Assembly: GCF_900111305.1 (NCBI RefSeq)
Contig: NZ_FOGS01000009.1
Location: 1 to 64,000, forward strand
Source of the DNA: Vreelandella subterranea
Lineage (GTDB): Bacteria; Pseudomonadota; Gammaproteobacteria; Pseudomonadales; Halomonadaceae
DNA length: 64,000 nucleotides
Direction: 5' to 3'
The number at the start of each line of letters is the position of its first letter. Positions within the stretch are counted from its first letter, which is position 1. Positions 7,706 to 17,084 of the stretch are shown here, one piece after another. The notes beneath the pieces are model-generated. The model was not told where the DNA came from, did not search any database, and saw only the letters and a program-made list of their open reading frames with translations. The position numbers were made by a program, and so were the translations under genes.

Positions 7706-7750
7706 AGTGCCCCGCCTTCGTAAAGGTAAGAAGGCGGGGCACTCCGCTTT
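7706..7750 (+). terminator. Stem-loop terminator after yehS
   Basis: A 13-base perfect stem AGTGCCCCGCCTT (7706-7718) / AAGGCGGGGCACT (7731-7743) with a 12-base loop follows the yehS stop. It is followed by CCGCTTTGC rather than a solid T run, so termination may be partial. Confidence 0.6.
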
Positions 7751-7880
7751 GCTCTGTTTGCCTCAAGCCCTGGCGGCGCTGCCCTTGTAAAGATGCGCGC
7801 TAAAGAAACTCCGTCTATTTCCGATAACTCTCTATACGACGAACATGCACGACCGTCACCCAACGTCATGAGAGCCCGCC

Positions 7881-8297
7881 ATGCCCAACATATTGCGCTT
7901 TATTATCACGGCCGTACTGCTGTCTTTCAGTACGCATGTAATGGCCCATACTGCCAATGAGGCGGAGGCCGCTGCGCTTGCCTGGTTGAAAGCGATCGAT
8001 AACGGTAATTATGAACAAGCCTGGGAGACCTCGTCGCCGATCTTAAAAGCGCCGCTTTCACAAGGTATGTTGGCGCGCACCATTGAGCTTGTACGCCGGG
8101 ACTTTGGTGAGGTGGCCTCGCGCAAGCGCATTCGTACCAGCCACCAGACGTCCATGCCGGGTGCGCCGAGCGGCGACTATATCGTCTTTACCTTCCAAAC
8201 CGGCTTCGAGAACAGTGGGCGTCGGCTCGAGACCGTTACCCCTCACCTTGAAAACGGCACCTGGCGGGTTAGCAGCTATTACGTGGAAGCGCCCTGA
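7881..8297 (+). CDS. Exported DUF4019 protein
   Basis: 138 residues with a clear Sec signal peptide (hydrophobic core FIITAVLLSFSTHVMA) and a probable cut near residue 22. The mature part is a single DUF4019 domain: LAWLKAIDNGNYEQAWE, a middle helix, an RRDFGEVASRKRI segment, and strands ending in WRVSSYY. These are small periplasmic proteins of unknown function with a cystatin- or NTF2-like look. Single gene between the yehS terminator and a 300-base spacer. Confidence 0.85.
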   Translation: MPNILRFIITAVLLSFSTHVMAHTANEAEAAALAWLKAIDNGNYEQAWETSSPILKAPLSQGMLARTIELVRRDFGEVASRKRIRTSHQTSMPGAPSGDYIVFTFQTGFENSGRRLETVTPHLENGTWRVSSYYVEAP

Positions 8298-8604
8298 TTT
8301 GCCAGCTACCAGCGCTGCATGCCTGGCGAATCAGCGTTATTTCCCGATAGGGATAAAAATGCCAGGTTGGCGCTAAATCGAGTCAATTTTTCCCGCTAAG
8401 GAAGTTTACGCTTCGCCTCATTACCCAACCCACCATAAGTGCTATGTTGAAAGTATATCGATGTGGCGACATTACTTGTTCATAAAATATGCAGGGTGTA
8501 AGTTTTGTATATGATGATTCCGGTGGTGGGCGTGCTTATATGATGGCTGCTGACCCAGGCAGCTAGGCAATGGTTTCAGGACGCGAGGCGCGGGGAGAGC
8601 TGAC
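8298..8604. other. Intergenic spacer before the nfeD-slipin operon
   Basis: No gene is seen on either strand. The right half is AT-rich, with TTGTTCATAAAATATG and GTATATGATG stretches that probably hold the promoter of the nfeD operon, although no well-spaced -35/-10 pair stands out. The ribosome site GGGGAGAG lies just before the ATG at 8605. Confidence 0.4.
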
Positions 8605-10002
8605 ATGCGAAGCCTTTCTTACAAATCCCCTTGGCTGTGGTTATCGCTGGCAGGTTTGTTGATGCTGGCGCTTTCGTTTGCCTGGCAGGCCACGGCGCAG
8701 ACCTCTTCGCGTAATGCCCTTGTCATGAACATTGAAGGGGCCATTGGCCCCGCCACCAAGGATTATCTTGAGCGCGGCCTGCGCAATGCCCGTGAGCAGA
8801 ACAGCGAGGTGATTGTCGTTGAACTGGATACGCCAGGTGGCCTGGTCGACACGACCCGCGACATGATCCGTGAAATGCTGAATACCGATATTCCCGTGGC
8901 GATGTATGTCTCCCCCAGCGGCGCCCGGGCGGCCAGTGCGGGCACTTATCTGCTGTATGGCAGCCACGTCGCCGCCATGGCGCCCGCGACCCATCTGGGG
9001 TCTGCCACGCCGGTGCAGATGGGCGGTTCCGGCTTTCCCGGCAGCGCTGATGAAGCAGATGACAACGTCGAAGGCCAATCGGAAGGCGAGACTGAAAGAG
9101 AAAGTGAAAGCGCATCTGGAGGCGAGAGCAGTGCCATGGAGCGCAAGGTCATGGAGGACGCGGTGAGCTTTATCCGCAGCCTGGCCGAGCGTCACGACCG
9201 GAACGCCGATTGGGCCGAAGCGGCGGTGCGCGAGGCGGTCAACCTCACCGCCAATGAGGCACTGGAGCAGAACGTCATCGACGTGATTGCGCAGGATCTG
9301 AACGATTTACTTTCACAAATAGACGGTACGACGGTGGTCATGGAGGGTGGTGATCGGACGCTTGAGACAGCCGACCTCGCCATCGAGCGCTTTGATCCGG
9401 ATTGGCGCACAGAGCTGCTTTCGCTGATTACCAACCCCAATATTGCCTACTTCCTGCTGATCATCGGCTTTTACGGGCTGATCTTCGAACTTTCGAGCCC
9501 TGGCAGCCTGTTCCCTGGCACTATCGGGGTTATTTCGCTGCTGTTGGCGCTCTTTGCCTTTCAGATGCTGCCGATCAATTATGCGGGCCTGGCGCTTATC
9601 ATCGTGGGATTGGCGCTGATGGTGGGCGAGGCGTTAATGCCCAGCTTTGGTGTATTGGGAGTGGGCGGGATTATTGCCTTTGTGCTGGGGTCGATCATGC
9701 TGATGGATGCCGAGTACCTCGCCATTTCGCTGCCACTGATTGGCGGTGTGGCGCTGGTGTCCGGCGGGCTGATGCTATGGACGCTGACCCGCTTCGCAAC
9801 GCTGCGCAAGCGCCCGGCCCACACAGGGATGGAGCAGCTGATTGGCGCAAGTGCTATTGCCCTGGAAGATTTTGACACGCGCGGCCACGTGCGACTGCAC
9901 GGCGAGCGCTGGAACGCGGTGACCAATGTGCTGATCAAGCAGGGCGACGAGGTGAAAGTGGAGCGCCTTGAGGGCTTGACGGTCTATGTATCACCCCCGT
10001 AA
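8605..10002 (+). CDS. NfeD-family membrane protease, long form (ClpP-class)
   Basis: 465 residues. A signal peptide (to about residue 32) is followed by a ClpP-like serine protease domain: VIVVELDTPGGLVDTTRDM, then SPSGARAASAGTYLLYG with the nucleophile Ser in the ASAGT turn, and MAPATHLGSATP. The likely general-base Lys is in MERKVMEDAVSF. Between them is a very acidic insert (about residues 150-177, mostly Glu, Ser, Gly). Four to five membrane helices follow from about residue 275, and a C-terminal OB-fold (EDFDTRGHVRLHGERW) ends it. Long NfeD proteins cleave the C-terminus of a partner slipin, which is exactly the next gene. The acidic insert fits a halophile. Confidence 0.92.
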   Translation: MRSLSYKSPWLWLSLAGLLMLALSFAWQATAQTSSRNALVMNIEGAIGPATKDYLERGLRNAREQNSEVIVVELDTPGGLVDTTRDMIREMLNTDIPVAMYVSPSGARAASAGTYLLYGSHVAAMAPATHLGSATPVQMGGSGFPGSADEADDNVEGQSEGETERESESASGGESSAMERKVMEDAVSFIRSLAERHDRNADWAEAAVREAVNLTANEALEQNVIDVIAQDLNDLLSQIDGTTVVMEGGDRTLETADLAIERFDPDWRTELLSLITNPNIAYFLLIIGFYGLIFELSSPGSLFPGTIGVISLLLALFAFQMLPINYAGLALIIVGLALMVGEALMPSFGVLGVGGIIAFVLGSIMLMDAEYLAISLPLIGGVALVSGGLMLWTLTRFATLRKRPAHTGMEQLIGASAIALEDFDTRGHVRLHGERWNAVTNVLIKQGDEVKVERLEGLTVYVSPP

Positions 10003-10051
10003 GCGCCTGGCCGCCAGTGCGTTACACATCAATCGCTAGACGAGGTGTCCC

Positions 10052-10840
10052 ATGTTGCTATCTTACTTAGTGCCCGTTGTCCTGGTGGTGTTACTGATAG
10101 CCGCCTCCATTCGCATTCTGCCGGAATATAAACGTGGCGTGGTGTTCTTTCTGGGCCGTTATCAGAAGGTAAAAGGGCCTGGCCTGGTTATCGTGATCCC
10201 GGCCATTCAAAAGATGCAGGTGGTCGATCTGCGTGTCATCACCATGGACGTGCCCGAGCAGGATGTGATCTCCCAGGACAACGTCACGGTGAAGGTCAAC
10301 GCCGTGCTTTACTTTCGCGTGATCGACCCTGAAAAGGCGATTATTCAGGTGGAGAACTTCACCCAGGCGACCAGCCAGCTGGCGCAAACCACGCTGCGTT
10401 CGGTATTGGGTAAGCATGACCTGGATGAAATGCTTTCCGAGCGCGACAAGCTCAACGACGACATCCAAGAAATCATCGACGCTCAGACAGACTCCTGGGG
10501 TATCAAGGTGGCGAACGTCGAGATCAAGCACGTGGATCTGGACGAGAGTATGATCCGCGCCATTGCCCGCCAGGCCGAGGCGGAGCGTGAACGTCGCGCC
10601 AAGGTCATCCACGCTGAGGGTGAACTGCAGGCTTCCAAGAAACTGGTCGAGGCAGCCAACGTGATGCAGGAAAACTCTGCTGCGCTGCAGCTGCGCTACC
10701 TGCAGACCATGAGCGACATGAGCAACAAGAACGCGTCGACGATCGTCTTCCCGCTGCCCATGGACATCATGGAAGCCTTCAAGGACATGAAAGCCAAGCA
10801 CATGCCGCCCGCATCGGGTTCGCCAAAAGACGACGCTTAA
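10052..10840 (+). CDS. Slipin (stomatin/SPFH-family membrane protein)
   Basis: 262 residues. One N-terminal membrane helix ([15 protein letters not shown]) is followed by an SPFH domain ([19 protein letters not shown] through [11 protein letters not shown]), a heptad-rich coiled coil ([20 protein letters not shown]) and a hydrophobic C-terminal segment ([16 protein letters not shown]), the type of sequence NfeD proteases cut. Slipins form large ring assemblies that organise membrane microdomains. It follows nfeD by 49 bases, with a GAGGTG ribosome site, so the two form an operon. Confidence 0.93.
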   Translation: MLLSYLVPVVLVVLLIAASIRILPEYKRGVVFFLGRYQKVKGPGLVIVIPAIQKMQVVDLRVITMDVPEQDVISQDNVTVKVNAVLYFRVIDPEKAIIQVENFTQATSQLAQTTLRSVLGKHDLDEMLSERDKLNDDIQEIIDAQTDSWGIKVANVEIKHVDLDESMIRAIARQAEAERERRAKVIHAEGELQASKKLVEAANVMQENSAALQLRYLQTMSDMSNKNASTIVFPLPMDIMEAFKDMKAKHMPPASGSPKDDA

Positions 10841-10855
10841 ACGCTTCTGATAGGG

Positions 10856-11680
10856 CTATAACGAAGGGTCAACGTGGCGGTAAATGGCGGTAAGCACGCT
10901 ATAGCACCCAAATGCCAGCAGGCCAATGGCGACAAACCCAAACAGCCATTGCCCGAAGGCCTGGCCCCGCAAGGTGTTAAACGCTTCCGCCGTGCCGCCA
11001 GCTTCGTTGGGGTCGAACTGGTAGGCGGCGATCATGAACAAGCTACCCACGATCACAAAGACGAGCCCGCGAACCACCAGGCCAAAGCGGCATATCGGGT
11101 AGGCCCAGGCTTGGGTGCGCGAGGGCATGGTGAAGTGCTTGACAAACTTGGCCTTGTAGCCTTTGACGGCATGGGCGATCCCCGCACCGATGATGGCGAT
11201 GCCGACAGCAGCCACCAACCAGCGGCCAAAGGGTTGCTGCATCAGCCAAGTGGCCATGCCTTCCGAGCCCCCGCTTGAGCCACCCGAAGAACCGGACGAA
11301 AGAAAGCGGAAGACAAGGCGGGCGGCAAAAAATGCCAGCAAGGTGTGGGTAACCGCACTGACGAACAAGCCTGCGCGAATCACCAGCCCTTTGGCGCTGG
11401 TGCCGTGGCGGTCGGGGTCCTTGAAGGCCTGTATGCAGCGCCACATGGCGTACCCAAGCAGCCCCACGGCGATAATGCCCAGCATCACCTTGCCGAACGG
11501 CGCCCCCAGAGCGGCTTCCAGCGCGCCACGGCTGCCTTCCGCCTGGCCGCCCTGATCTATGGCGGTGAGCGCCGCCAATCCCCCCACCAAAACGTAAACC
11601 ACGCCGCGGGATGCATAGCCCAAACGGGCGAATGCGCTGATGGCATCGCGGTGGTCGGGTGCGGGCGTAGAGCTTGCCAT
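10856..11680 (-). CDS. DUF1206 membrane protein
   Basis: 274 residues from the ATG at 11680, chosen because AGGAGGA lies six bases upstream; the open frame extends to 11752 without support. It holds three copies of a two-helix unit, each beginning with a conserved glycine-rich element (FARLGYASRGVVYVLVGG, GLVIRAGLFVSAVTHTLLA, ICRFGLVVRGLVFVIVG), the DUF1206 pattern, giving six membrane helices. A Gly/Ser linker (SSGSSGGSSGGS) sits after the second. Function unknown. It converges on the slipin gene, with 15 bases between stops and no visible terminator. Confidence 0.9.
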   Translation of the reverse strand: MASSTPAPDHRDAISAFARLGYASRGVVYVLVGGLAALTAIDQGGQAEGSRGALEAALGAPFGKVMLGIIAVGLLGYAMWRCIQAFKDPDRHGTSAKGLVIRAGLFVSAVTHTLLAFFAARLVFRFLSSGSSGGSSGGSEGMATWLMQQPFGRWLVAAVGIAIIGAGIAHAVKGYKAKFVKHFTMPSRTQAWAYPICRFGLVVRGLVFVIVGSLFMIAAYQFDPNEAGGTAEAFNTLRGQAFGQWLFGFVAIGLLAFGCYSVLTAIYRHVDPSL

Positions 11681-11868
11681 GGTGTCCTCCTGACTGGCGA
11701 TGGCGGGTAACGTCCTCAAACACCCTGAGATCCCTCTCGGATAAGGACTCATGCTACTGTTACTTTAGCATGCTGGCAGCGTTAACAGCATTTTGCTTTG
11801 ACGCTATAAATGCTCAGATGCAAGCGTGTATTTCAGTCGTCAAACACGATAAAAGCCAAGAGGTCACC

Positions 11869-12573
11869 ATGAAAGCCATCGGCTTGCTGGGGGGAATGAG
11901 TTGGGAATCCACGCAGACCTATTACCGTATGCTCAATCAAGGTGTTGCGGAGCAACTGGGGGGCTTTCATTCGGCGAAAATAGTGCTCTATAGCGTGGAT
12001 TTTGCCGAGATCGAAACGCTTCAACGCCAGGGCGACTGGGAGGCGATGGCGGACATCCTGGCGAATGCGGCCTGCTCGCTGGCGGCAGCGGGGGCGGATT
12101 TTCTGGTGATCGGCACGAATACCATGCATAAAGTAGCTGCCGAGGTGGAGGCGGCATCAGGCCTACCGCTTTTGCATATTGCCGAGGCAACCGGCGATAT
12201 TCTGGCCCAGCAGGGGATAGACCGCGTTGGCCTGCTAGGTACCCAGTTCACCATGGAGCAGCCTTTTTACCGGCAGCGACTGGAGGCGCGGGGGATTGAG
12301 GTCATCGTGCCTGAGTCCGAGCAGCGTGAGGTCATTCACCGCGTGATCTATCAGGAGCTCTGCCGGGGGACGATCAGTCCCGCCTCGAAAGAGGCTTATC
12401 TGGACGTGGTGGCGACGCTTTCAGCGCGGGGCGCGCAGGGCGTGATTCTAGGCTGCACCGAGATTGGTTTGCTGATTAACCAGAGCGATACCCCGGTCGC
12501 GCTTTTTGACACCACCGAGATCCACGCCCAGCGTGCGGTGGCCTGGGCGCTGGGTGATGGCGTGGCCGCCTGA
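11869..12573 (+). CDS. Aspartate/glutamate racemase family protein, first catalytic Cys replaced
   Basis: 234 residues from the ATG at 11869, preceded by AGAGG. It is close to E. coli YgeA: IGLLGGMSWESTQTYYRMLN at the N-terminus, VDFAEIE, LLGTQFTMEQPFY and the second active-site segment ILGCTEIGLLI. In the first active-site segment, where two-cysteine racemases have CNTMH or CTNTMHK, this protein has IGTNTMHK, so the first catalytic Cys is Gly. Two-base racemases use both cysteines; single-cysteine relatives are reported to be one-sided L-Asp/Glu racemases or other enzymes. The fold and substrate class are sure; the exact activity is not. Single gene. Confidence 0.88.
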   Translation: MKAIGLLGGMSWESTQTYYRMLNQGVAEQLGGFHSAKIVLYSVDFAEIETLQRQGDWEAMADILANAACSLAAAGADFLVIGTNTMHKVAAEVEAASGLPLLHIAEATGDILAQQGIDRVGLLGTQFTMEQPFYRQRLEARGIEVIVPESEQREVIHRVIYQELCRGTISPASKEAYLDVVATLSARGAQGVILGCTEIGLLINQSDTPVALFDTTEIHAQRAVAWALGDGVAA

Positions 12574-12583
12574 ACGCTTGCCG

Positions 12584-13504
12584 TTAATGGCCAAATACCG
12601 ACCAGCCAGTTTTCTGGACAAACATTTCGAGCGCCTGGGTGCCTAGAAGGCTGTTGCCGTAGGCATCGAGCCCCGGCGACCAGACGGCGATCGCCCCGTG
12701 GCCCGGCGCGATCGCCAGTATGCCGCCGCCCACGCCGCTTTTAGCCGGTAAGCCGACACGAAAGGCAAATTCGCCGGAGGCGTCGTAGTGGCCGCACATC
12801 ATCATCAACGAGTTGATTCGTCGGGCCCGCTGGGAAGCTACCACCCGAATGCCGCTGGGCTTGTTGATACCATCGGATGCCAGAAATAGCCCGGCGTGAG
12901 CGAGTTGCTCACAGCTCATGGCAATGGCGCACTGGTGAAAGTAGGTACCCAGCACCTTGTCGACATCGTGGCGTAGATGCCCAAAGGCTTTCATGAAATG
13001 CGCCAGCGAGGCGTTGCGGTCACGGTGGGCCATCTCTGAGGCAGCTACCGCATGGTCGAAGTAGATGCTGTCGTCATCGGCGATATAGCGCACAAAACTG
13101 AGAATCTCGCCCAGGGTCTCTTTGGGTTCGTGGCCCATCATGATCGCATCGACCACCGCAATAGCCCCGGCATTGATGAACGGATTACGCGGCTTGCCGC
13201 TTTCATGCTCTAGCTGAACGATGGAGTTGAACGGATCGCCCGATGGCTCGCGGCCCACTTTCGACCACAGCGAATCACCTACTTGCCCAAGCGCTATGGT
13301 CAGCGTGAATACCTTGGAGATACTCTGGATGGAGAAGGGCGTGGTCGCGCAGCCCGCCGAGTACACCTTGCCATCCACGGTGGCCAGGGAAATGGCAAAC
13401 TGTTTTGGGTCAACGTGGCTAAGCTCGGGGATATAGTCCGCTACTTTGCCACGTTCCTCTGCGCTCGCCATGGTGGCGGCAATGTCGTCGATCAAGGCTT
13501 GCAT
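12584..13504 (-). CDS. glsA: Glutaminase
   Basis: 306 residues from the ATG at 13504 ([12 protein letters not shown]), the normal length of bacterial glutaminase; the open frame to 13771 lacks family support. It has a serine-dependent beta-lactamase-like fold with the SxxK catalytic pair in [10 protein letters not shown], the [10 protein letters not shown] substrate segment, and GVGGGILA near the C-terminus. It converts L-glutamine to glutamate and ammonia in the cytoplasm, feeding glutamate pools important for salt adaptation. It converges on the racemase gene (10 bases between stops) and diverges from the Ada-like gene. Confidence 0.95.
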   Translation of the reverse strand: MQALIDDIAATMASAEERGKVADYIPELSHVDPKQFAISLATVDGKVYSAGCATTPFSIQSISKVFTLTIALGQVGDSLWSKVGREPSGDPFNSIVQLEHESGKPRNPFINAGAIAVVDAIMMGHEPKETLGEILSFVRYIADDDSIYFDHAVAASEMAHRDRNASLAHFMKAFGHLRHDVDKVLGTYFHQCAIAMSCEQLAHAGLFLASDGINKPSGIRVVASQRARRINSLMMMCGHYDASGEFAFRVGLPAKSGVGGGILAIAPGHGAIAVWSPGLDAYGNSLLGTQALEMFVQKTGWSVFGH

Positions 13505-13660
13505 GGGCGTATCGTGACCGTCAGTTGAGGCGGGCAATAACCCTAGCGAAAAATCCGGGCACTGTCTGCTATTGCAGTCAGCAAGATTCGGGTCGGCAAC
13601 TCGCCTGTGAGCGCATAGGCTGTGAAGGTAACGGTTAATACGACGATGTGAGAGACGACA

Positions 13661-14527
13661 ATGAACGACTATGAGCGTATCGAGAAAGCCATGGATTACA
13701 TGGTGGCCCATGCGGCCGCACAGCCCAAGCTGGAAGCGGTGGCTGCTCACGTTCATTTGAGCGCCTTTCACTTTCAGCGTTTGTTCTGCCGTTATGTCGG
13801 GATCAGCCCCAAGCGTTTTTTGCAGGCGCTGACCCTGGAGCGCGGCAAGCAGTTGATGGCATCCTCTAGCTCACTGCTGGATATTGCCCATACGCTGGGG
13901 CTTAGCGGTGGCTCGCGGCTTTATGATCACTTTGTGCAGTTGGACGCGGTCACTCCTGGAGAGCACAAGCGCCAGGGGCAGGGCGTCGAGATTGCTTACG
14001 GCGTTCACGCCACGCCGCTGGGTAGCCTGTTCGTGGCGGTCACGCCGCGGGGTATCTGCCGCATGGGGTTTGTGGATGCCACCAGTGCCGACGAGTTGCT
14101 GGCACGGCTTGCCAAAGAGTGGCCACTTTCCACGCTTCATCACGATCCTGACGCCACGCGTTTTGCGGTGGAGGCGCTTTTCAACAGGTCAGGCGATGCC
14201 TCTGCCACTTTGTCGCTGCATGTGACCGGCACCAACTTCCAAATCGCTGTATGGCGGGCGCTGCTGACCATTCCAGAAGGCCAACTGGCTAGCTACTCGC
14301 ATATCGCCCAGGCGCTGGGCACGCCCAAGTCGTCGCGGGCGGTAGGCAATGCGGTGGGTGCCAACCCCATCGCGATATGGATTCCCTGCCACCGGGTGAT
14401 TCAACAAAGTGGTGCGCTAGGTGGCTACCGCTGGGGCGTGGCGAAGAAGCAGATGGTGCAAGCCTGGGAGTTGGCGCAGTTAAAGGATACAGCACCTAAA
14501 CCGGAAAGCTGTTTTATCAGACATTAG
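13661..14527 (+). CDS. AraC-type regulator fused to O6-methylguanine-DNA methyltransferase (Ada-like)
   Basis: 288 residues. Residues 1-105 are an AraC helix-turn-helix pair ([38 protein letters not shown]). The rest is the alkyltransferase domain ending in the active-site segment [19 protein letters not shown], whose Cys takes the alkyl group from DNA. It lacks the N-terminal zinc domain of E. coli Ada that removes methyl groups from phosphotriesters and turns the protein into an activator, so how this form senses damage is open. Single gene, divergent from glutaminase, with a GAGAGACG-type ribosome site. Confidence 0.93.
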   Translation: MNDYERIEKAMDYMVAHAAAQPKLEAVAAHVHLSAFHFQRLFCRYVGISPKRFLQALTLERGKQLMASSSSLLDIAHTLGLSGGSRLYDHFVQLDAVTPGEHKRQGQGVEIAYGVHATPLGSLFVAVTPRGICRMGFVDATSADELLARLAKEWPLSTLHHDPDATRFAVEALFNRSGDASATLSLHVTGTNFQIAVWRALLTIPEGQLASYSHIAQALGTPKSSRAVGNAVGANPIAIWIPCHRVIQQSGALGGYRWGVAKKQMVQAWELAQLKDTAPKPESCFIRH

Positions 14528-14685
14528 AGGTGAATCAATATTAGTCGACTAAACCCCATGTGCATCATATCTTAAGTTTTTTGTTTTTAAATACACCTTA
14601 TCTTTATGAATAATAACTACTTTATATTATTAGAAAGTGTTCATTAACGTACTAAAAAATAATGAGTCAAGTAGTAGTTTATAGG

Positions 14686-14713
14686 TTGATTGTTTGGCAT
14701 GACCTAGTATTAA
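14686..14713 (+). promoter_or_regulatory. Sigma-70 promoter of the subtilisin lipoprotein gene
   Basis: TTGATT (14686-14691), a 16-base spacer, then TATTAA (14708-14713), in an AT-rich region. Transcription would start near 14720, which rules out the upstream start codon at 14662 and supports the ATG cluster at 14764. Confidence 0.45.
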
Positions 14714-14763
14714 ATGCGCTTGCTTTTCCCTCCGGTAGCTTACCTAGCGAGCGTTATTGCCTA

Positions 14764-16962
14764 ATGATGATGTTTTCCCCCCGGTTGTCCGCGATGTTTG
14801 ACAGGCACCCGCTTTTTTTGGCTGTCGCTGTTGCGCTGGGCAGCATTTCGTTGACTGCTTGCAGCTCCGGCGGTGGGGGCGTTAGCAGCAATACGGCCCC
14901 TTCAGATAGCGATTCGACAACCAATATAGCCCCAAGCGAGCCCCTTAGCGTACGTGTGGCAGTCGCCGATACGGGTTTTGATGTGGATGACATCGTCAAC
15001 AGCGAATTGGTGATTGATAGCCTGAATATCTATACGGGGAGTACGGATGTCAGCGGAGGCAATGAATGGCACGGCAACGTGGTGGCGTCGACCATTACCG
15101 GTGGTTCGTTAGGTAATGCACGCCTTGACCTCTTGAAAGTCGCTGATAGCGATGGCGTGACCTTTAATAACGCACTGGATTACGCCATTGGGGAAGCTGC
15201 CCAGCGTGGCGCGAGAGTCGTCAATGCCAGTTTTTCACGACGTCTTGAAGCAAGCGACCCGAATCTCGCGTTTAACGGCGTAACATCGTCTGAGTCTTAC
15301 CAGCGAGTGGTAAGCGCCAACCAAGGTAAGGGCGCTATCTACGTTGTAAGCGCCGGTAATGACGGCACTGCCATTGATACCCAAGGCCGCCCGATTTATG
15401 CGAGCCAACCCGAACTCTTCAACATGATGCTGATTGCAGTGGGAACGTCTGAGGATGGCCAAATTCACCCTTCCAGCAGCTATCCGGGAGCAGATACTGA
15501 GCTCCAGCGGCGTAGTATTGCGACTGAATTTGCTAATCCAGCGGTAGGTGCACAGGGAACGTCTATTTCAGCCGCCAGAATTTCTGAGTATGTGGCCGGC
15601 ATTGTGGGTCAATGGCCTCATTTGACCGCAAAACAAGCGAGCCAACACTTGTTGGATACGGCCAGCCAAACCAGCGTGCTTTATCAGCAAAATACGTGTG
15701 GCGATGCCGCGAATTTAAACTGTGGCACTTTTTACCTCGGCCAGGGAGAAGCCGATATAGACGCTGCATTAGCGCCAGATGGTGATTTGATAGTGCCTCA
15801 AAGTGATCGGGTGATGGCAGGCGGTGATTTGGCTGAGGCGTCTTATATGCAGCTTTCAGCAGCCTATGGTGATTCGCTTTCTGAGTCGGGTGTATTAGAT
15901 GGTGTCGCTGTATTTGATTCCCTGGGGCGTGACTACCAAATGAACCTGGGACATCAAACGCAGCAGCGCTTAAGCCGTGCTCACCACTTACGTGATCAGA
16001 TGGAGCGGATGTCGCTTACGTCGGCGCAGGCCACGCAAACGGAGTCGATGCAAACGGATAATTTCCACTTTACTTCGAGTGTGAATGCCGCGGGGGATTT
16101 GCTAAGCAGCCGTTTCGATGGCCGTTTTGGTAATACCACCCTAAGCGCGTTCAACTACGCGGGCAACCAGATTGATCCAACAACCGGTTATGCGGCTTCG
16201 GGCATGATGCCGATGATTTCATTCCAGTCCGGCGCGACGGTTACCAATTCGTTTGAAAGCGTTAACGGCATAGAAGCACGTTATTCTTTGACCGATAAGC
16301 TGAGTATCTCTACTTCCTATTGGGTGGGTGATGTCGAAGACGATATAAGTATCGGTAGTGACTATCGTGCCAACCGCTCTGACGTTGAGCTAGCCTATCA
16401 ACTAACGCCCGTCTTAACCCTGACAACGCATGTGGGCCGCTTGAATGAGGAAAATGGCCTGCTCGGTGGCAACGGCTCGGGGGCTCTTGCGTTTGGTGAA
16501 CGCAATCAGATGACGTTTGCCGGTGCTGGTTTACAGGCGAAAGTAGCTAATGGGGTTGCCGCCTTTGCCGACTTTGAGCAGGGGCGTGGCGATGCCGAAG
16601 GGAGCGGTTTGATTGCCCACATTGATGATATTAGTGCCCAGGAAATGGCCGTAGGTCTTCAGTGGCAGAAGAACGATGAGCGAGCAGCGCTGACACTTCG
16701 CCAGCCTTTGCGCATCGATAGCGCGACGGCGACATTCGATGTGCCCATTGGCCGCACTTTGGACGGCGCTGTACGCCGTGAAACGCGTGAAGCGTCGCTG
16801 TCGCCTTCGGGGCGCCAAATGGATATTGAACTAGGCTATGCGTTCAAGCCCAGTGAACGTAGCCAGCTGCAGTTTAACTTGCTACATACGATGGAACCCG
16901 GTCATAACGCTAATGCCAGCAGTGATAGCGCTGCAATGGTGAACTATCGTATTGATTGGTAG
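14764..16962 (+). CDS. Subtilisin-like surface lipoprotein with autotransporter-like C-terminus
   Basis: 732 residues from the ATG at 14764. A signal segment with lipobox SLTAC predicts lipidation at Cys33, followed by a Gly/Ser/Thr linker. The protease domain shows the subtilisin triad in order: Asp69 in AVADTGFD, His103 in [10 protein letters not shown] and Ser in [19 protein letters not shown] is the oxyanion Asn region. From about residue 430 the sequence becomes alternating amphipathic strands and ends in YRIDW, an aromatic end typical of outer-membrane barrels. So the layout is lipid anchor, peptidase, barrel, as in Neisseria NalP. The protease would act at the cell surface, perhaps trimming surface proteins. 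The barrel assignment is by pattern only. Confidence 0.82.
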   Translation: MMMFSPRLSAMFDRHPLFLAVAVALGSISLTACSSGGGGVSSNTAPSDSDSTTNIAPSEPLSVRVAVADTGFDVDDIVNSELVIDSLNIYTGSTDVSGGNEWHGNVVASTITGGSLGNARLDLLKVADSDGVTFNNALDYAIGEAAQRGARVVNASFSRRLEASDPNLAFNGVTSSESYQRVVSANQGKGAIYVVSAGNDGTAIDTQGRPIYASQPELFNMMLIAVGTSEDGQIHPSSSYPGADTELQRRSIATEFANPAVGAQGTSISAARISEYVAGIVGQWPHLTAKQASQHLLDTASQTSVLYQQNTCGDAANLNCGTFYLGQGEADIDAALAPDGDLIVPQSDRVMAGGDLAEASYMQLSAAYGDSLSESGVLDGVAVFDSLGRDYQMNLGHQTQQRLSRAHHLRDQMERMSLTSAQATQTESMQTDNFHFTSSVNAAGDLLSSRFDGRFGNTTLSAFNYAGNQIDPTTGYAASGMMPMISFQSGATVTNSFESVNGIEARYSLTDKLSISTSYWVGDVEDDISIGSDYRANRSDVELAYQLTPVLTLTTHVGRLNEENGLLGGNGSGALAFGERNQMTFAGAGLQAKVANGVAAFADFEQGRGDAEGSGLIAHIDDISAQEMAVGLQWQKNDERAALTLRQPLRIDSATATFDVPIGRTLDGAVRRETREASLSPSGRQMDIELGYAFKPSERSQLQFNLLHTMEPGHNANASSDSAAMVNYRIDW

Positions 16963-17084
16963 CAAGACTCAGCGGAGCGACTGATATACGGAGAATGCTG
17001 CTAAGAGCTTTTGCTAGCCGTTGTTGCGACGTTAACTCTATCCCGCTACAGTCTCGCTCTTGTTTACCTGGACGAGACCTCCTT

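Noticed and set aside
10091..10801. 236-codon minus-strand frame opposite the slipin gene
   Set aside because: Antisense shadow of a clear SPFH protein, with His/Leu-rich low-complexity character.
16963..17084. Cobalamin riboswitch before cobQ
   Set aside because: The spacer is short and lacks the conserved B12-box type sequence and expected hairpins.
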